DNA of 64,000 bases from Purshia tridentata (Eukaryota; Streptophyta; Magnoliopsida; Rosales; Rosaceae). The DNA is taken from contig QANT01002669.1 of assembly GCA_003254885.1 (NCBI GenBank), positions 26,448 to 90,447 of the forward strand. The letters run 5' to 3'. A program made the position numbers and the translations under genes. The notes under the pieces are model-generated. The model made no database searches. It was not told the DNA's origin and saw nothing but the letters and a program-made list of their open reading frames with translations. Of this stretch, positions 15,936 through 28,218 are shown piece after piece. Each line of letters starts with the position of its first letter. Within the stretch, counting starts at the first letter, position 1.

Positions 15936-17084
15936 ATGTCTGTGCTTATAGCTACAAGTTTAGGCAACTTAGTTGTGGATTTGGACACAGACAAGTGCCC
16001 TCTGACTTGCAACAACTTCTTAAAGCTCTGCAAGATCAAGTACTACAATGGGTGTCTTTTTCACTCTGTTCACAAGGATTTCATTGCACAAACTGGTGAC
16101 CCGACCGGAACTGGTTTGGGTGGCGATTCAATCCACAAATTGTTGAATGCTGAGCAGCCTCGCTTTTTCAGCGACGAAATTGATCCTAATTTGAAGCATT
16201 CCAAGATAGGCACTCTTGCCATGGCTAGTGCAGGTCACAATCTCAATGCTTCCCAGTTCTATTTCACACTGCGTGATCATGACCTTGACCATCTCGATGG
16301 GAACCACACAATTTTTGGAGAGGTAGCAGTGGGCTTTGAAACATTGACAAGGATCAATGAGGCTTATGTGGATCACTTAAACAGACCATATGAAAACATC
16401 ACAATCAAACATACATGCATATTATATGACCCTTTCGAAGATCCTTTAGGGTTGGCCAAGTTATATCAAGATGAGGTTGATTATGATGACGATGATTGGC
16501 TTTATTTGGAAGAAGTAGCGGATGAAGAAGAGTTTGATGCACTTGTTGATGCCAATGAGGCTTATGTGGATCACAAAAACAGACCCTATGAAAACATCAC
16601 AATCAAACATACATGCATATTATATGACCCTTTCGAAGATCCTTTAGGATTGGCCAGGTTATATCAAGATGAGATTGATTATGATGACGATGATTGGCTT
16701 TATTTGGAAGAAGTAGAGGATGAAGAAGAGTTTGATGCACTTGTTGATGCCAAAGAGGCACATTCCACTGCCCCTGTTATGGAGATGAAGGCTCCTCAGA
16801 ATGTGCTTTTTGTTTTTAAACTCAATCCAGTTACTGAAGATGTGGACTTGCAAATTCAATTTTCGAGGTTTGGGACTGTGCAATCTGCCCACATAGTCCG
16901 TCATTATGAGACTGGTCAAAGTTTAGGGTATGCCTTCATTCAGTTTGAGACCAAACAGGCATGTGAACAAGCATATCGGAAGATGGGTGATGCTTTGATT
17001 CATGACACAAGAATACACGTGGATTTTGGTCACTCTGTTCCAAGGCTTTGGTCTCAGTACGTACAAGAAGGGATCATAGTCTAG
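15936..17084 (+). CDS. Intronless CYP59-like cyclophilin with RRM, internally duplicated and C-terminally short
   Basis: One uninterrupted 382-residue frame. Residues 1 to about 160 form a cyclophilin-type peptidyl-prolyl isomerase domain (MSVLIATSLGNLVVDL, then FIAQTGDPTGTG and NASQFYFTL). In the FHSVHKDF segment the residue aligned with the usual catalytic arginine is Ser, as is already non-Arg in CYP59. Residues about 289-367 form an RRM with RNP2 (LFVFKL) and RNP1 (LGYAFIQF). Between them, 66 residues are tandemly repeated (141-206 and 207-272). CYP59 proteins link transcription and RNA processing by binding RNA and the polymerase II tail. They normally have many introns, a zinc knuckle and an RS tail, and the last two are absent here. 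I infer a retrocopy of CYP59. The open frame, TATA box and conservative changes between the repeats suggest it may be expressed. Confidence 0.85.
   Translation: MSVLIATSLGNLVVDLDTDKCPLTCNNFLKLCKIKYYNGCLFHSVHKDFIAQTGDPTGTGLGGDSIHKLLNAEQPRFFSDEIDPNLKHSKIGTLAMASAGHNLNASQFYFTLRDHDLDHLDGNHTIFGEVAVGFETLTRINEAYVDHLNRPYENITIKHTCILYDPFEDPLGLAKLYQDEVDYDDDDWLYLEEVADEEEFDALVDANEAYVDHKNRPYENITIKHTCILYDPFEDPLGLARLYQDEIDYDDDDWLYLEEVEDEEEFDALVDAKEAHSTAPVMEMKAPQNVLFVFKLNPVTEDVDLQIQFSRFGTVQSAHIVRHYETGQSLGYAFIQFETKQACEQAYRKMGDALIHDTRIHVDFGHSVPRLWSQYVQEGIIV
16356..16751 (+). repeat. 198-bp tandem duplication inside the CYP59-like CDS
   Basis: Copy 1 is 16356-16553 and copy 2 is 16554-16751, each 66 codons in frame, starting NEAYVDH and ending FDALVDA. 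They differ at only a few residues (Leu/Lys, Lys/Arg, Val/Ile, Ala/Glu), so the duplication is recent or homogenised. The unit spans the end of the cyclophilin domain and the acidic DYDDDDWLYLEE linker. Confidence 0.95.
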
Positions 17085-17897
17085 CCGTACAACAGACTAA
17101 AATTCAATATAAGTTTTAGATAGCAATGTAATGACTATTGAGCATATTATTTGTTTGGTTATTCATCATATGAGTTTAATCGATCACATTGCTTTTTTTT
17201 AATTTCCGACTTTACTTGTAAGTAATAAAAATTTAACTTTATTGTTTATGCATAGTATTTGAAAGAATAAAAAATCATATAATTTATTCTACGCAATAGA
17301 TGTAAAAGTAAACAAACAAGAATAAACACTTTTTTTGATTTAATCAACATGGAGGAATAATTCAAACTCGGGATCTGCAAGGGTAAATGCTTAACCAAGA
17401 GACCTATAAGCCCTCACACCAAGAATAAGGACCTTACCAATGACACAAAAGCTTTTCCATGTATGACCCAAAAAGCTTTTCATTAAAAATTTACAATGAA
17501 CTAATGACCCATAACCTTTTCATCAAACGCATAAATTCATATATATAAATAATTGACTCAAAAGCCATAGTGAAGGATTTGCAAATATCATGCTATTGGA
17601 ATTGGGTAAAAAGGTACATATATTCAAAAATATATAAAGGTTTGATGGGCTGAGAAACTGGGCCTATTACTGTTTGGACTCGATCATCCGCTCTAATGGG
17701 CCTTTCCAGATACAAAACTAGCCCACAACCCGACCCAAGATGATCCATTTGTTCGTGGCGGGTCAGATTTACGCACTATTTTGGACTCAAGGCTTTGAGC
17801 CTTCGAGATAAGCGCAGTAGGAGCATTATCACAACGACGGAGTTTGGAGCATTATCACAACGACGGAGTTTGGCGCCGAGACCCAAAAGAGCGAGCA
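17085..17897. other. Spacer between CYP59-like gene and OSB
   Basis: AT-rich DNA holding the 3' UTR of the CYP59-like gene and the OSB promoter. A perfect 26-bp direct repeat (17821-17846 and 17847-17872) lies just before the OSB start codon. No gene is seen. Confidence 0.5.
17821..17872 (+). repeat. Perfect 26-bp tandem repeat in OSB 5' region
   Basis: The unit GAGCATTATCACAACGACGG plus six bases is present twice without interruption, ending 25 bases before the OSB ATG. It contains no ATG, so it does not move the start. Confidence 0.9.
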
Positions 17898-19647
17898 ATG
17901 TCGTTAGAGCGAGCTCTACCAGCAGCAACAAGCACAACCTTCCTCACAAACCCCAAAATCCCCTCCCTGTCCCCAAACACAACCACCAACCACAACCAGT
18001 TATGCTTTGCACGGCGCCGTTTCAAGCTCAAATGTTCGGTGGAATACAGTAGAGACCAGTACAGCTACAACAGCAACAGCAACGTTCAAGTGCCCGTGGC
18101 GTACCCAAGGCCGACGGAGGTTCAGTGGAAGAAGGAGCTGTGCAATACGGTGCACCTCATTGGCGTCGTCGGTCTTCCCGTTGAAATTAAGCACCTCCCC
18201 TCCGGAAAGGTCCTCGCTTGGACCCGCCTCGCCGTCAAGAAATCGTCTACCGACACCTCATGGTATTATTGTGTTCTTCAATTCTTGGATTTACTCATAT
18301 TACACTTGTTTTTTTTATCATGCTCTGCTTTCAATTTTTGCTAAGGAATGTGAAAGTGAAACATTTAACTTGAAGTGGGTAATTGAAATTTTTACATTTT
18401 TGGTGGTTGTTGTCTCATCACAATGTTTGTCTTAATTATGAGAAATGAATGTGGGACTCCATAAATTCCTCAATTATGAGAAGTGGGTTCTTTTGGCAGG
18501 ATCAATTTGACATTTTGGGATGAGCTAGCACATGTTGCTTTTCAGCATGTAGAGAAAGGTCTCCAAATATATGTTTCAGGTCGCCTGATTTCTGATTCTG
18601 TTGAAACCGATGAGGGGAAGCAGCAGACCTACTATAAGGTTCTTTGGCTTGTTTTCTTTCTATGTGTAGTGTGAAACTTGTTCTGCCAGTTGTTTGTTTA
18701 CATTATGATTTTGTTGTTTAATCTTCTGCAGGTAGTTGTTCAACAACTGAATTTTGTTGAAAAGAGTTTCCCATCAGGGGTCTTGAATGATCATGACTCC
18801 AATTCCTTTACAGCAGGCAAGTCATATCTTCAATAACATAAGTCTTGATAAGAGTTGGGGTAGCGGTCTTTCTTAGGCTTGTTTTTCTTGCAGGTAGAAA
18901 TTATGGCAACAGTGCCACAAAGAACACAGAAACCACACAAGAATTATGGCAAGCCTTCTTTGCTAATCCAGGGGAGTGGTGGGATAATAGGAGGACCAAG
19001 GTACTTTATTCAATCACTGTATATGTTGAAAACATCTAACTACTATCTTTTATTGTTGCATTACAGACACACACACACACACAACACTTGGCCTTATGCT
19101 GAGAGAAAACCAGTTCGTAAAAACTAGTATTATACATAACTGAGAGCAAATTATAATGGATGAGGTAAAAATTTAGTTACAGATGAGCTCATAGCTATGC
19201 TATGTAATTGCTAATCAATGTCGAAATGAAAATGATTTGGAATGAAATGTTACAAATTACATCTTGTATTGTTAGTTTTATGCCATGTGGTTCATTGTGA
19301 ATGATAAAATTGAGCTTATTTCAACAAAGTACTATGTTACCAAAGCTCTAGAAGCACTATGCACATGTATAATTTTGAACTCATATCATTTGTTGTTTTT
19401 ATAAATTTGCTGATAATAGTATATGAATTCACCCATGTTTATTCAATTTATGATTCAGAGGAATCCCAAATATCCGGATTTCAAGCATAAAGATACTGGA
19501 GAAGCCTTATGGGTTGAAGGCCGGAACAATCCACCATGGGTGAAGTCCCAACTGACTCTACTTGATACAAGAATGGGGACCCTTAATGATCAAGATCTTG
19601 AGATGCATGCAAATATATTTTCTGGCGATAAGTATATGCCTTTTTAA
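17898..19647 (+). CDS. Organellar single-stranded DNA-binding protein (OSB family)
   Basis: OSB proteins bind ssDNA in mitochondria and/or plastids; Arabidopsis OSB1 limits recombination of mitochondrial DNA. Five exons: 17898-18262, 18500-18638, 18732-18816, 18894-19000 and 19459-19647, giving 294 residues. The ATG at 17898 is the first in frame and starts a Ser/Thr/Asn-rich, acid-poor targeting peptide (MSLERALPAATSTTFLTNPK). The OB-fold runs from about residue 80 to 185 (NTVHLIGVVGLPVE, WINLTFWDELA, IYVSGRLISDS). One PDF motif follows: WQAFFANPGEWWDNR, then NPKYPDFKHKDTGEALW. Intron 18817-18893 begins GCAAGT, a GC-AG intron, and no GT choice keeps the frame. Mitochondrial versus plastid targeting and the exact OSB number cannot be told. 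Confidence 0.92.
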
Positions 19648-20701
19648 GTCCTGGCCAAAAAAAAAAGAAGTGCTAGCTGTAGGAAACCAGAGGCAATGGG
19701 GTAATGTTGTATAGTTATCGCTTTGGTGGAAATATTTGGAGATCCGGCTTTGTTTTTATAGCTTGTATACTGGATTTTGCAATTTATATCATGTGCTGGT
19801 AATCGGTTCCGCTGTACTTAATTGGCTCTTCAACCTTCTGGAACTTGCTCAATGCTATTACAATATAAAAGTTTGAACATTTGAACCTTAGCTTGAGGTT
19901 TCAGTTTTTATCTAAGATTGGAAAAGTCAACCCTGACACCTCGGCATATTTTTTAATTAAATTATGCATAAATCAAGACCCTCTTGATGTATTTTGAAGA
20001 TTGATAATATGTATGATATGATATTCTGGGGTTATAAAATTATAGATTCTATGTAATCTTATGTTGCAATACCAATTTGAAGAATTCTGTTTAAAGAGGT
20101 GATTGTTCTTCTCTGGTGTGATAAATTTAAATGTCCAGTTGATGGTTAAGCTTGCCTTTAGGCTTTTTAGACATGACCGAGAAGTAGAGGGATACAACAA
20201 GTATTCATGAATTACGCAATCTTCCTCAATTTATGGACGATATAAATCTCAATTGAATTAAGTCGTGTTTTATTCTGAGGAGCACTAGTAGTTGAATGAT
20301 TAAGGATTGAGGAACCATAAGAATCAGAAACAATTACATGTATTTGGAATTTACACAAAATTGTTATATATTAAGAATTTGTGTAATCTTATCGTTGCAT
20401 ATATATAACCTATTATTAGGACAAAATGGAACAGACATTTCATCCCCTGTACAGTTGGAACTCAACTATATATGTCTCTCTTTGCCTTTTCCAGTTTTTC
20501 TTTAAGCAAGTATTGCTTTTGAAAGGGAAAAAGGAAATAATAAAAAAGTATTCTGAAGTATATATCTGTGTCTTTTACTGTCTAGCCTCGAATTAATTCT
20601 CAGCAAACTTGTTGAAGAACCCGAGCCAAATTAAGGAGCTTTGAATGTCCTTAATGTATTTATCTTTCTTTAAAGACCAGCATTTTTGTGGGTGGTTGTA
20701 C
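19648..20701. other. Convergent 3' region between OSB and Aux/IAA
   Basis: OSB (+) and the Aux/IAA gene (-) end toward one another. The stretch should contain both 3' UTRs and otherwise AT-rich spacer. I see no gene. Confidence 0.5.
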
Positions 20702-21542
20702 TCAGAAACAATTCAATCCTCTAGCTTCAGATCCTTTCATGATTCTCAGCTTTTTGCAGGAAGACACAAACATACTGCATAAAAGAAAAGAGTCCGGTGA
20801 GTTATGACTATATTTGAGAGATAAGGTCAGAACAGAGAAGATCTAGAGATTTAGAGATCTAGAGAGAGAATGAGAACTTACTTCCATGGGACATCTCCAA
20901 CTAGCATCCAGTCACCATCTTTATCTTCATAAGTGGGAGCAAAGTCAGATCCATTGTAGCCTTCTCTTTCTGAGTAGCTACCAATTGTGAGCTTGAACAT
21001 GTTCTCAAAGGCCTTGAGGAGTTCTGGGTAGCTCTTGTAAACCTTGAGGTCAATCTTTCTGAGGTAAGGAGCTCCATCAACACTCACTTTCACATACCCT
21101 CCAGCACTATCAGCCTCAGATTTTCTTTGTTGCATACAGGTTTTTCTGTAAGATCTGACTGGTGGCCATCCCACTACTTGTGTCCTGCACCCATCAACCA
21201 CCATATATATAATTAGTAAACCCTCTAAAATATTGACATACAAATTAAATTGTTCATACATATGTAATATGTAACTGGGTTATGTCTATGAAGTGCTTAC
21301 TTGGTGGGTCGGGAAGCGAAATCCGGTAGGTCGGAATTGGTATTAGACGACCTACATTCCTCTGAATTGACCGGATCTGGTGAAGACCTCTTATTATTCC
21401 TAGCAGCAATAGGAGGAGGAAGTGCTGCTGCAGCTGCAGGCTCTTCAATCCCACTCCCTGGCAATCCCAATCTGAGCTCAGTTTCCTTGAAATTCAGCTG
21501 CTCATGCTCAGCATTCTCATATTTCACACAACACCTTTCCAT
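20702..21542 (-). CDS. Aux/IAA auxin-response repressor, IAA1-4 type
   Basis: A short-lived nuclear repressor. It binds ARF factors and is destroyed through TIR1/AFB when auxin is present. Three exons: 21542-21301, 21184-20882 and 20774-20702, giving 205 residues. All four domains are present: domain I EAR motif LRLGL (residues 23-27), domain II degron VVGWPPVRS (84-92), and the PB1 part with [15 protein letters not shown], the OPCA-like [16 protein letters not shown] and the tail [14 protein letters not shown]. Length and the short linker fit the IAA1-IAA4 clade. It lies head to head with the IAA7/14/16/17-type gene at 28219. Confidence 0.95.
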
Positions 21543-21644
21543 CTTTATTTGCTAATTAGCTAATTGCAGGCACTCACACTAGGAAGGAGATCGAATGAAG
21601 TTGATTTGGTTTTGTGATGAGGAAATATGTGATGGCACTCAACA

Positions 21645-21652
21645 CTTTTATA
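21645..21652 (-). promoter_or_regulatory. TATA box of the left Aux/IAA gene
   Basis: TATAAAAG on the minus strand lies about 100 bases before the ATG at 21542. The predicted transcription start is near 21617. Confidence 0.6.
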
Positions 21653-24600
21653 GGATGCGTATGCTTATGCATGTGATTTTTGAGGGGGCAATTCATTTTC
21701 ATGTTGCATGGCAACATAAGCTTCACTCATTAAAAATTCCTAGCACCACATGCTGTTCCCCACGCGTTAGTTCAATGTCCAAACACAGCTCGACAATTGC
21801 ACATAGTGGGCCCACTTTACACTCTTAGCGAATTTGTTACTTGATGTATACATTGCATACCATATCAGGTTTGTATAATATTCCTACTACATTATCGTCC
21901 ACGTCATCAGTCACTGTAAGAGTTGTTTTATATAAGTAGAATTTTCATATTTACAAGGAAGTTTATAAATGGTAGTCTAAATAATTCTATCATAACTTAT
22001 TGTTTAAGGGTGGGTGGGTCATTGATTTAATTTGTTGATTTGAAGTTTGGACAGCTGAGCTGCTTCGCACATGAGGAACACCGTTGAGTTTGGTGCCCAA
22101 TGGGAGGGAGACAAAGGAGGGACAAGCACAGCCGATGCTATTGAAGACCGTGGCCGATAACGGACGGCTCTGATGGGTCTTTCCAGTGGGTTTCGGGAGA
22201 CTCAATTTGGGATCGTTGGATCACGAGGATGAAACGGAAACAGCCCATGTGACGGCACGGTCCCACGTGGATGCTGTTGATTGGCAAGGCATCTGCCATG
22301 TGGGTGGGGACAAGTGGGGCCTTAGATTTTATTGGCCTGTGGTTACATGACATGTGGGATTTCATGTGCTTATAAGGTCAGCTTACCATTCCCATGATCT
22401 CTCTCACTTGACTGTCATTATGTTTAATACAAATATTTAAATACATAATACTTTAGAAGTATAATTATAAGTTAATAAAGAAAACGTATCTCATTTTCAC
22501 TTACAAAAATCTCTTTATATATTCAATATATATATGGAAGGTTGCAACACATGCATGAACACACTTCACTGCCTTTGGTAGCGATTAATGGTTAGCATGG
22601 ATACATGATACTTTTCTCGATCGGTCTTTAAGAAATTAAGTTGGCTAAGATGGGTAATTATGTTGTTAGCATGCATGCATATGCATCACAAACTTAATTA
22701 ATAGCAACAAAGAAATGTAGGTTGCTACATCTTTTTATGACATTAGTTTATGGAGTAAATGAGATCGATGCAATGGTAGTTTATATGGTGTGGATGATCA
22801 TGCAGCTGATCGAGTCTTACTATATAAAACGGTGAAAATGACCACATTCGTGCGTATGGAATGCATTTCCAAACAGAGAAATTAATAATTGAATTTTGGC
22901 AAAAACGCATTAGAAAGTAGAACACCTTGTCGTGTATATGAAGCTAGCAACTTTTTCATGGGATCTGGTATTAATTAATTTTGCCCAAGTTGTTTAACGT
23001 GATAATTTTTCCCCTAGTTATATGCATGCTATACTTCCCAATGTTGATCAGTCAGGTATTTCAAAGTAGATTTGGGGTTGGAAAATTAAGATAAATCAAA
23101 TCAATCAATATATTAATTAATTAATTAATATGCATGTGTAGGAGTACATACTTGTTATACTCTATGATCTATCAAAGATTTACATAAATTAAACCCAAAA
23201 AACATGACTAAAACAAAATCCCAACAGACACCGACAGAGCCTATCAAGCTGGTTTTAACAAGCAACTTATCTAAGGGAAATATGACCATGCACACACCAA
23301 GAGACAACTCACAGTTGAAGTTGATTGGCATTCAAAGAACAACGGACAAAGTGAAGTGTCCCAGTTGAGGCATTAGGCTAAGGTACGAACCTTTCTTGTA
23401 ATGAAACCACAGGCATTCGTTTGTGAACATACCCGTTACCCCTCTAGTTTGTACTTAATTGTATCTATATTAATTGCAAGGACCACAGAAATGAGGAGGG
23501 TCTACCGGCCACATTTATAATTATCTTCCTAATTAATTAGTAAAAAAATATATACATTGGGTCATCAAGGACGACTCTGCGCATTGATTGTTTGATTGCT
23601 ATGTGTCTGTATATCTATGCCGTCGCTAATTCCACTTATTTTGAAAGATAGACCAGGGGTTAATTAATACAACTATATATAATATATAATATACATATAC
23701 CAGCTAGATATATGCATGCATGGATAGGTTGGTACGTACTAATGCACACACGTGTGACATGATAAGAATGAATCAATGATTGAGATGTGGGTGCACAAGT
23801 TTTGAGTTTTGGACTTATGGGATTTTGGAGATCGATTATAGAAGCCGAGAAGGCCCATTACACCACAGGAGCTGTCCTGTCCTGGCCTCCTGTGTTTGTT
23901 TCAATTCCAATGCGAACTGCCCACAGCGTACGTGTAATGCCTACTGTATATGATCAGTCTAATATGGTGGTCCTGGGACCTGCAGGGTCGACGTGACCCA
24001 TTATGCTGTGCCATGCTATGCCAATGCCACCCATCTTTTATTCCATGCCTAGCTACCTAGCTATGCTTTTTGCAATTTGTCATACTCCTACATTATACAT
24101 ACTTACATTATACACTATCATAGAGATATGTATACGCGCATATGCGCCGTCCACTTAACCTTACAAGTTACAAACCAACAAATAAATGAGAAATGAGAGT
24201 GGAAGGTTTCGACCATATTAGATAATCACTAACTAGAAATGTATGTCAATCAATTAACCATATGGAAGCATAATATATACAATTTCACACCTAGCTTTTA
24301 TCTAGATATGAATTTGACTTGGTCTATGGCATTCTATATGCATGCATATATATATACTTAATTATTTTTAAAGAGCTAGGTAGTTAATTGGCCACTTAAA
24401 TATATGTATACATTACAAATTAAGATAAGGTAATAGGTAATATGGTCGGTGATCTATAGCTAGATATATACATTAATTATCATGTGTTGCGTGTGTGATT
24501 GTGATGCTATAGATCATATAGCAGGCTGCTAGGCATATGCTCATCAAAAGTTAAATGAAGGGAACATACTTCTGGTTAGTGCGACTGCGTGGTATAAAAC

Positions 24601-27600
24601 TATAATTATATAGAGGTAATTAAAAAGTTTAAGTCAGTACGTACTACTCTTGCTCAACTGAATGCAGCAAGATCCACAAAAAGAACCAAGAACCTAGCCA
24701 CAGTATACATCATAATTGTTTTTACTGTTCATATATGTTGACCACGTCCCCAAACCCTAATCCCAAAATTATTTGACTTTTTGTTTATTATATATATATA
24801 TACATATTACAGAACACCGTCCAATGAATAAACAAACTGGGTAGTACTTCTGATAAAAGGAAATAAAAGAAAAGGAAAGAATAAGTTAGCACTAGCCTCA
24901 ATCCATGATTTATATATAATCATTGAAAATTTATTATACCGGCCAAAAAATATTGGTTATATAAAAGAGAAGATGTTGTGATGATTGAATTATAATGATT
25001 AGTGAGCATGTTGGCATATGGATTTATATATATATATATATATATATATGTATCTTTCTCCTCATTCATTATATCATATGGTATGATGCAAAAGATCAAT
25101 TATCGATCGATCTCTCGAATTGTTTAATTTGCATGGCAATGTATACATATACTAAAAAAGTATCAAACTATTACAAGAGCAATAATTTTGATCTGAAATT
25201 AAATATTGAAGAAGGTAGATAATTAAATAAACATTAGATTTCACATAAATTGAATTTTGATAGATTAAGATCGATCGAGCTTGATGTCAATTTTTAATTT
25301 TGTAATTAAAAAGTGGTTGGAGCTGTTGTACATGAGTGTTTGAGGGTTGATTGAATATTGACGTGCATGGTCAACTGATAGTCACATTCATGAATTCGTA
25401 GTGAAAATGAAAAGGAGGAGAAGAAGAAATTAAAAAGAAGAAATTTGATCAGAAAGGTGAATTATGGTGGGTCAGTGGGATGCCCTGCAGCGCCGCACAT
25501 GGGATCGGGTTTGACGCTTAGGGTGACAGACCCAACAACTTCACATGCTCACTCTGTGGGCCCAAACCCAAAATCAAATGCACGACCCACCCAATGCAAA
25601 TGCATCTCACTCACTACATGCCTTGCTCACAAAATGGGTCCCACTCCTTCTCTCCCTCTCTCAACTCTCAAGTCTCAACCACCAAAAACAAGTTTATAAA
25701 TTTTTATTTTTTCGATTTCTATCTCTTGGTATTGTTTGAGAGTATATATAGTTTACGTTGAGAATGTAAAATGTAGTCTTACGATCAATAATGTCACGAA
25801 TTTTTCAACTTATTGACATTTATGAATGTCATTTTTTTTTCAATCTATTAATTAATGTCAATATTGGTTACCCCTAATATATATTTAAACAGACGAACGT
25901 GGCCACCATATGTGCATGCAATTTTGGAGTAACGTAGCTGAGATAAGATAGATGAAGACCACACATATTGTGGGCATGCCCTATCTAACGTTAACAAACA
26001 GTACTTAAGAGTGCCTGGCAAATAAATGCTTAGAACTTTCTGCTTTTCTCCCCAGCAATTTATTTTGGTTATAATTGACTTAAGTCATGCACACCGTAAA
26101 AGGGCACAACCCAACATTAACTTTTAGCATGTTTCAATATCACTTTGGTGGACTATAGGAAAGCACAAAATTAAGATTTGATGGTGTGTGTGTATATATA
26201 TATATATCACAAATTCTCTATGCACGACATAGTTAATTAAAGAATGAACATAGGTATTTTTATGATATTTTGTCCTTTTTAGGCCATATTCTATAAGGTG
26301 CAACATATTAAGGTATATAATTATTGTTCGACTTTATATTTTAGATTTTGACTCTTGAGTTTTAGAGCCCAAAACTTGAGAATTAAACCTTGAATTCTAA
26401 CAGAGGAAAAATAACTCAAAATTATGAGAGTTAAAACCAAAGAATAGCTAGTCTTGATTGATAATACACATATACATATATATATTTGTTAAAAGTAAAT
26501 GGGGTTTAGAGTGAATAAAAAATGGGTTTGAGGGTATTATAGTACTCTTAATTTTAACCCCCTTCACCAAATATTGTTGGATATTTCCCTTTCGAATTAA
26601 ACATGATTGGATTTCTTCAATGTACACACCTACATTAATGTTCAAATTTATGGTTTTGGGTCATAAATTAAACATGGATTTTAGATAATTGGTGCTGAGT
26701 AAGTGAGACGTCTACCTCTAAATAATTCCTCACATTAAATTCGATAAGTCCTTTGGGGAAGGATTTTAGAATAATTCTCAATTTCTTTAATTGATGGTTT
26801 CCATGATGGACCACGAAGGAACATTAATTAATTTAGATTCTACAAACAAGTTCTAATTAGAGGTTATTGGCTAGCTAGATCGAACATATATGCTTTATTA
26901 ACCATCAATATATATGGAGTAGAGTTGTCACTTATCAACTATCATGGATTTTTTTATTTTTGAACTTATAAATAATAATGGATTTAATTATGTTTAAATG
27001 ATTGTCAACCATACATATGGACAGTACTGTAGTTTATGGATCCATATACACATCTCGTTAGGTAGATATAAAGAAAGGAACAGCTTCCAGCATTTTGGGC
27101 AGATAACCACAAGAAGAGTGAGAAGGAAGAAACCAGAACGGGGAGGGAATTAAGAAAAAGATTTTACTTTTTCATTTGTCAAGGAATAAATTAAGATGAT
27201 AATTTAATTTTGTTTAAACAAAAAAAAAAGTCAATAAAGAGAGAATTGTTGTTATGTACTTTCTTAATTAATATATTTCTCTTCTCCCAAGCTAATAAGC
27301 TAGCTAGCCCTACGGATTGAAGCGAAGAGAGACTAAATTAGGGTTGGTAATAACCAGCTGGCTCTCCCCTCAATCCCAAGAAAAGTAAAGAAGATAAAAT
27401 TTTGGGGAGTGAATTTCTTGAGCTCTGAAATTTACTGATCCAATGCTTGAACTTAATTGCCACTTGCCCAGGAATCATGGACTTTAGACATTAATCTATC
27501 ACCAAAATCTTAGAATGAGGAGAGTTCCAACTCATGTGTTTTTTTCTCTTTTGATTAATAATTTTCAACCATTAGATTTAAATTTCTGAAGTCTGAGAAA

Positions 27601-28051
27601 TTGTGTATTATTCACTAAACCAAATAATTATTGGCTAACTACAAATCTTTGCAACCGTAAATATTTAAAACCAAATGCTGTTTATGGGCTATCTAAGAGA
27701 GAAAATTACTGAAATAACCCACATCGACTAGATAGCTAGATGTAGCCAAGCCTGTTATATATATTTCATATTGGGGATGATGCAAGAGGAGAAAAGAGTA
27801 CAAGAGTTGTAGGGGTTGTAGGAGTGAAAATGGCAAAATACGCCAATACGTATTAACACGTGGGGTGTCCAATTGATTCCACTCCCTCCACATATATATG
27901 GGAAGGGGGCATAGATAACATCACACTGTCGTCACGTACACCAGCATGCCAGCTCATACTGTTTGCCACGTGTCAATATCCCATTTCTGGTTGTACAATG
28001 AACCCATTCGCATATTAATACCACCCTCTAGCCACTGTAGCCCAAACAGTC
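21653..28051. other. Long regulatory spacer between the two Aux/IAA genes
   Basis: About 6.4 kb without a gene. The open frames in it are short and family-less. The segment 22030-22360 is notably GC-richer and contains a GAGACA auxin-response core at 22108-22113; another GAGACA occurs near 23302. An (AT)n run lies at 25023-25049. A G-box CACGTG occurs at 27967-27972, about 250 bases before the right-hand start codon. The function is inferred from position only. Confidence 0.5.
27967..27972 (+). promoter_or_regulatory. G-box (CACGTG) upstream of the right Aux/IAA gene
   Basis: A perfect CACGTG in the context GCCACGTGTC, about 250 bases before the ATG at 28219. It is a candidate binding site for bZIP or bHLH (PIF-type) factors. 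Single motif, position-based. Confidence 0.4.
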
Positions 28052-28073
28052 CTCTCTCTCTCTCTCTCTCTCT
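28052..28073 (+). repeat. (CT)n tract in Aux/IAA 5' UTR
   Basis: About ten CT units 145-165 bases before the start codon, followed downstream by a GA-rich stretch (28155-28180). This is typical of plant leader sequences. Confidence 0.75.
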
Positions 28074-28218
28074 TGCTTCAACAATAACCCAACGTCGTCC
28101 CCCCACTATTATTATTGCCACAAAGATCAAACAAAGCATTATAAGCAGAGGCCAGAGAGAAAGAGAGAGAGAAAAGAGAAATTATTAGCAAGAAAGGTGA
28201 AAAAGGGTGAGATTATAT

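Noticed and set aside
17350-17430. tRNA-like or SINE-like phrase (TTCAAACTCGGGATC)
   Set aside because: Only a B-box-like match. No cloverleaf could be drawn and no A-box was found at the right distance.
17844-17897. N-terminal extension of OSB from a TTG codon
   Set aside because: A plant nuclear gene is expected to start at ATG; the first in-frame ATG is 17898 and begins a good targeting peptide.
21990-22365. GC-richer block with short minus-strand frames in the Aux/IAA spacer
   Set aside because: The frames show no protein family. The composition fits a regulatory block better than a gene.
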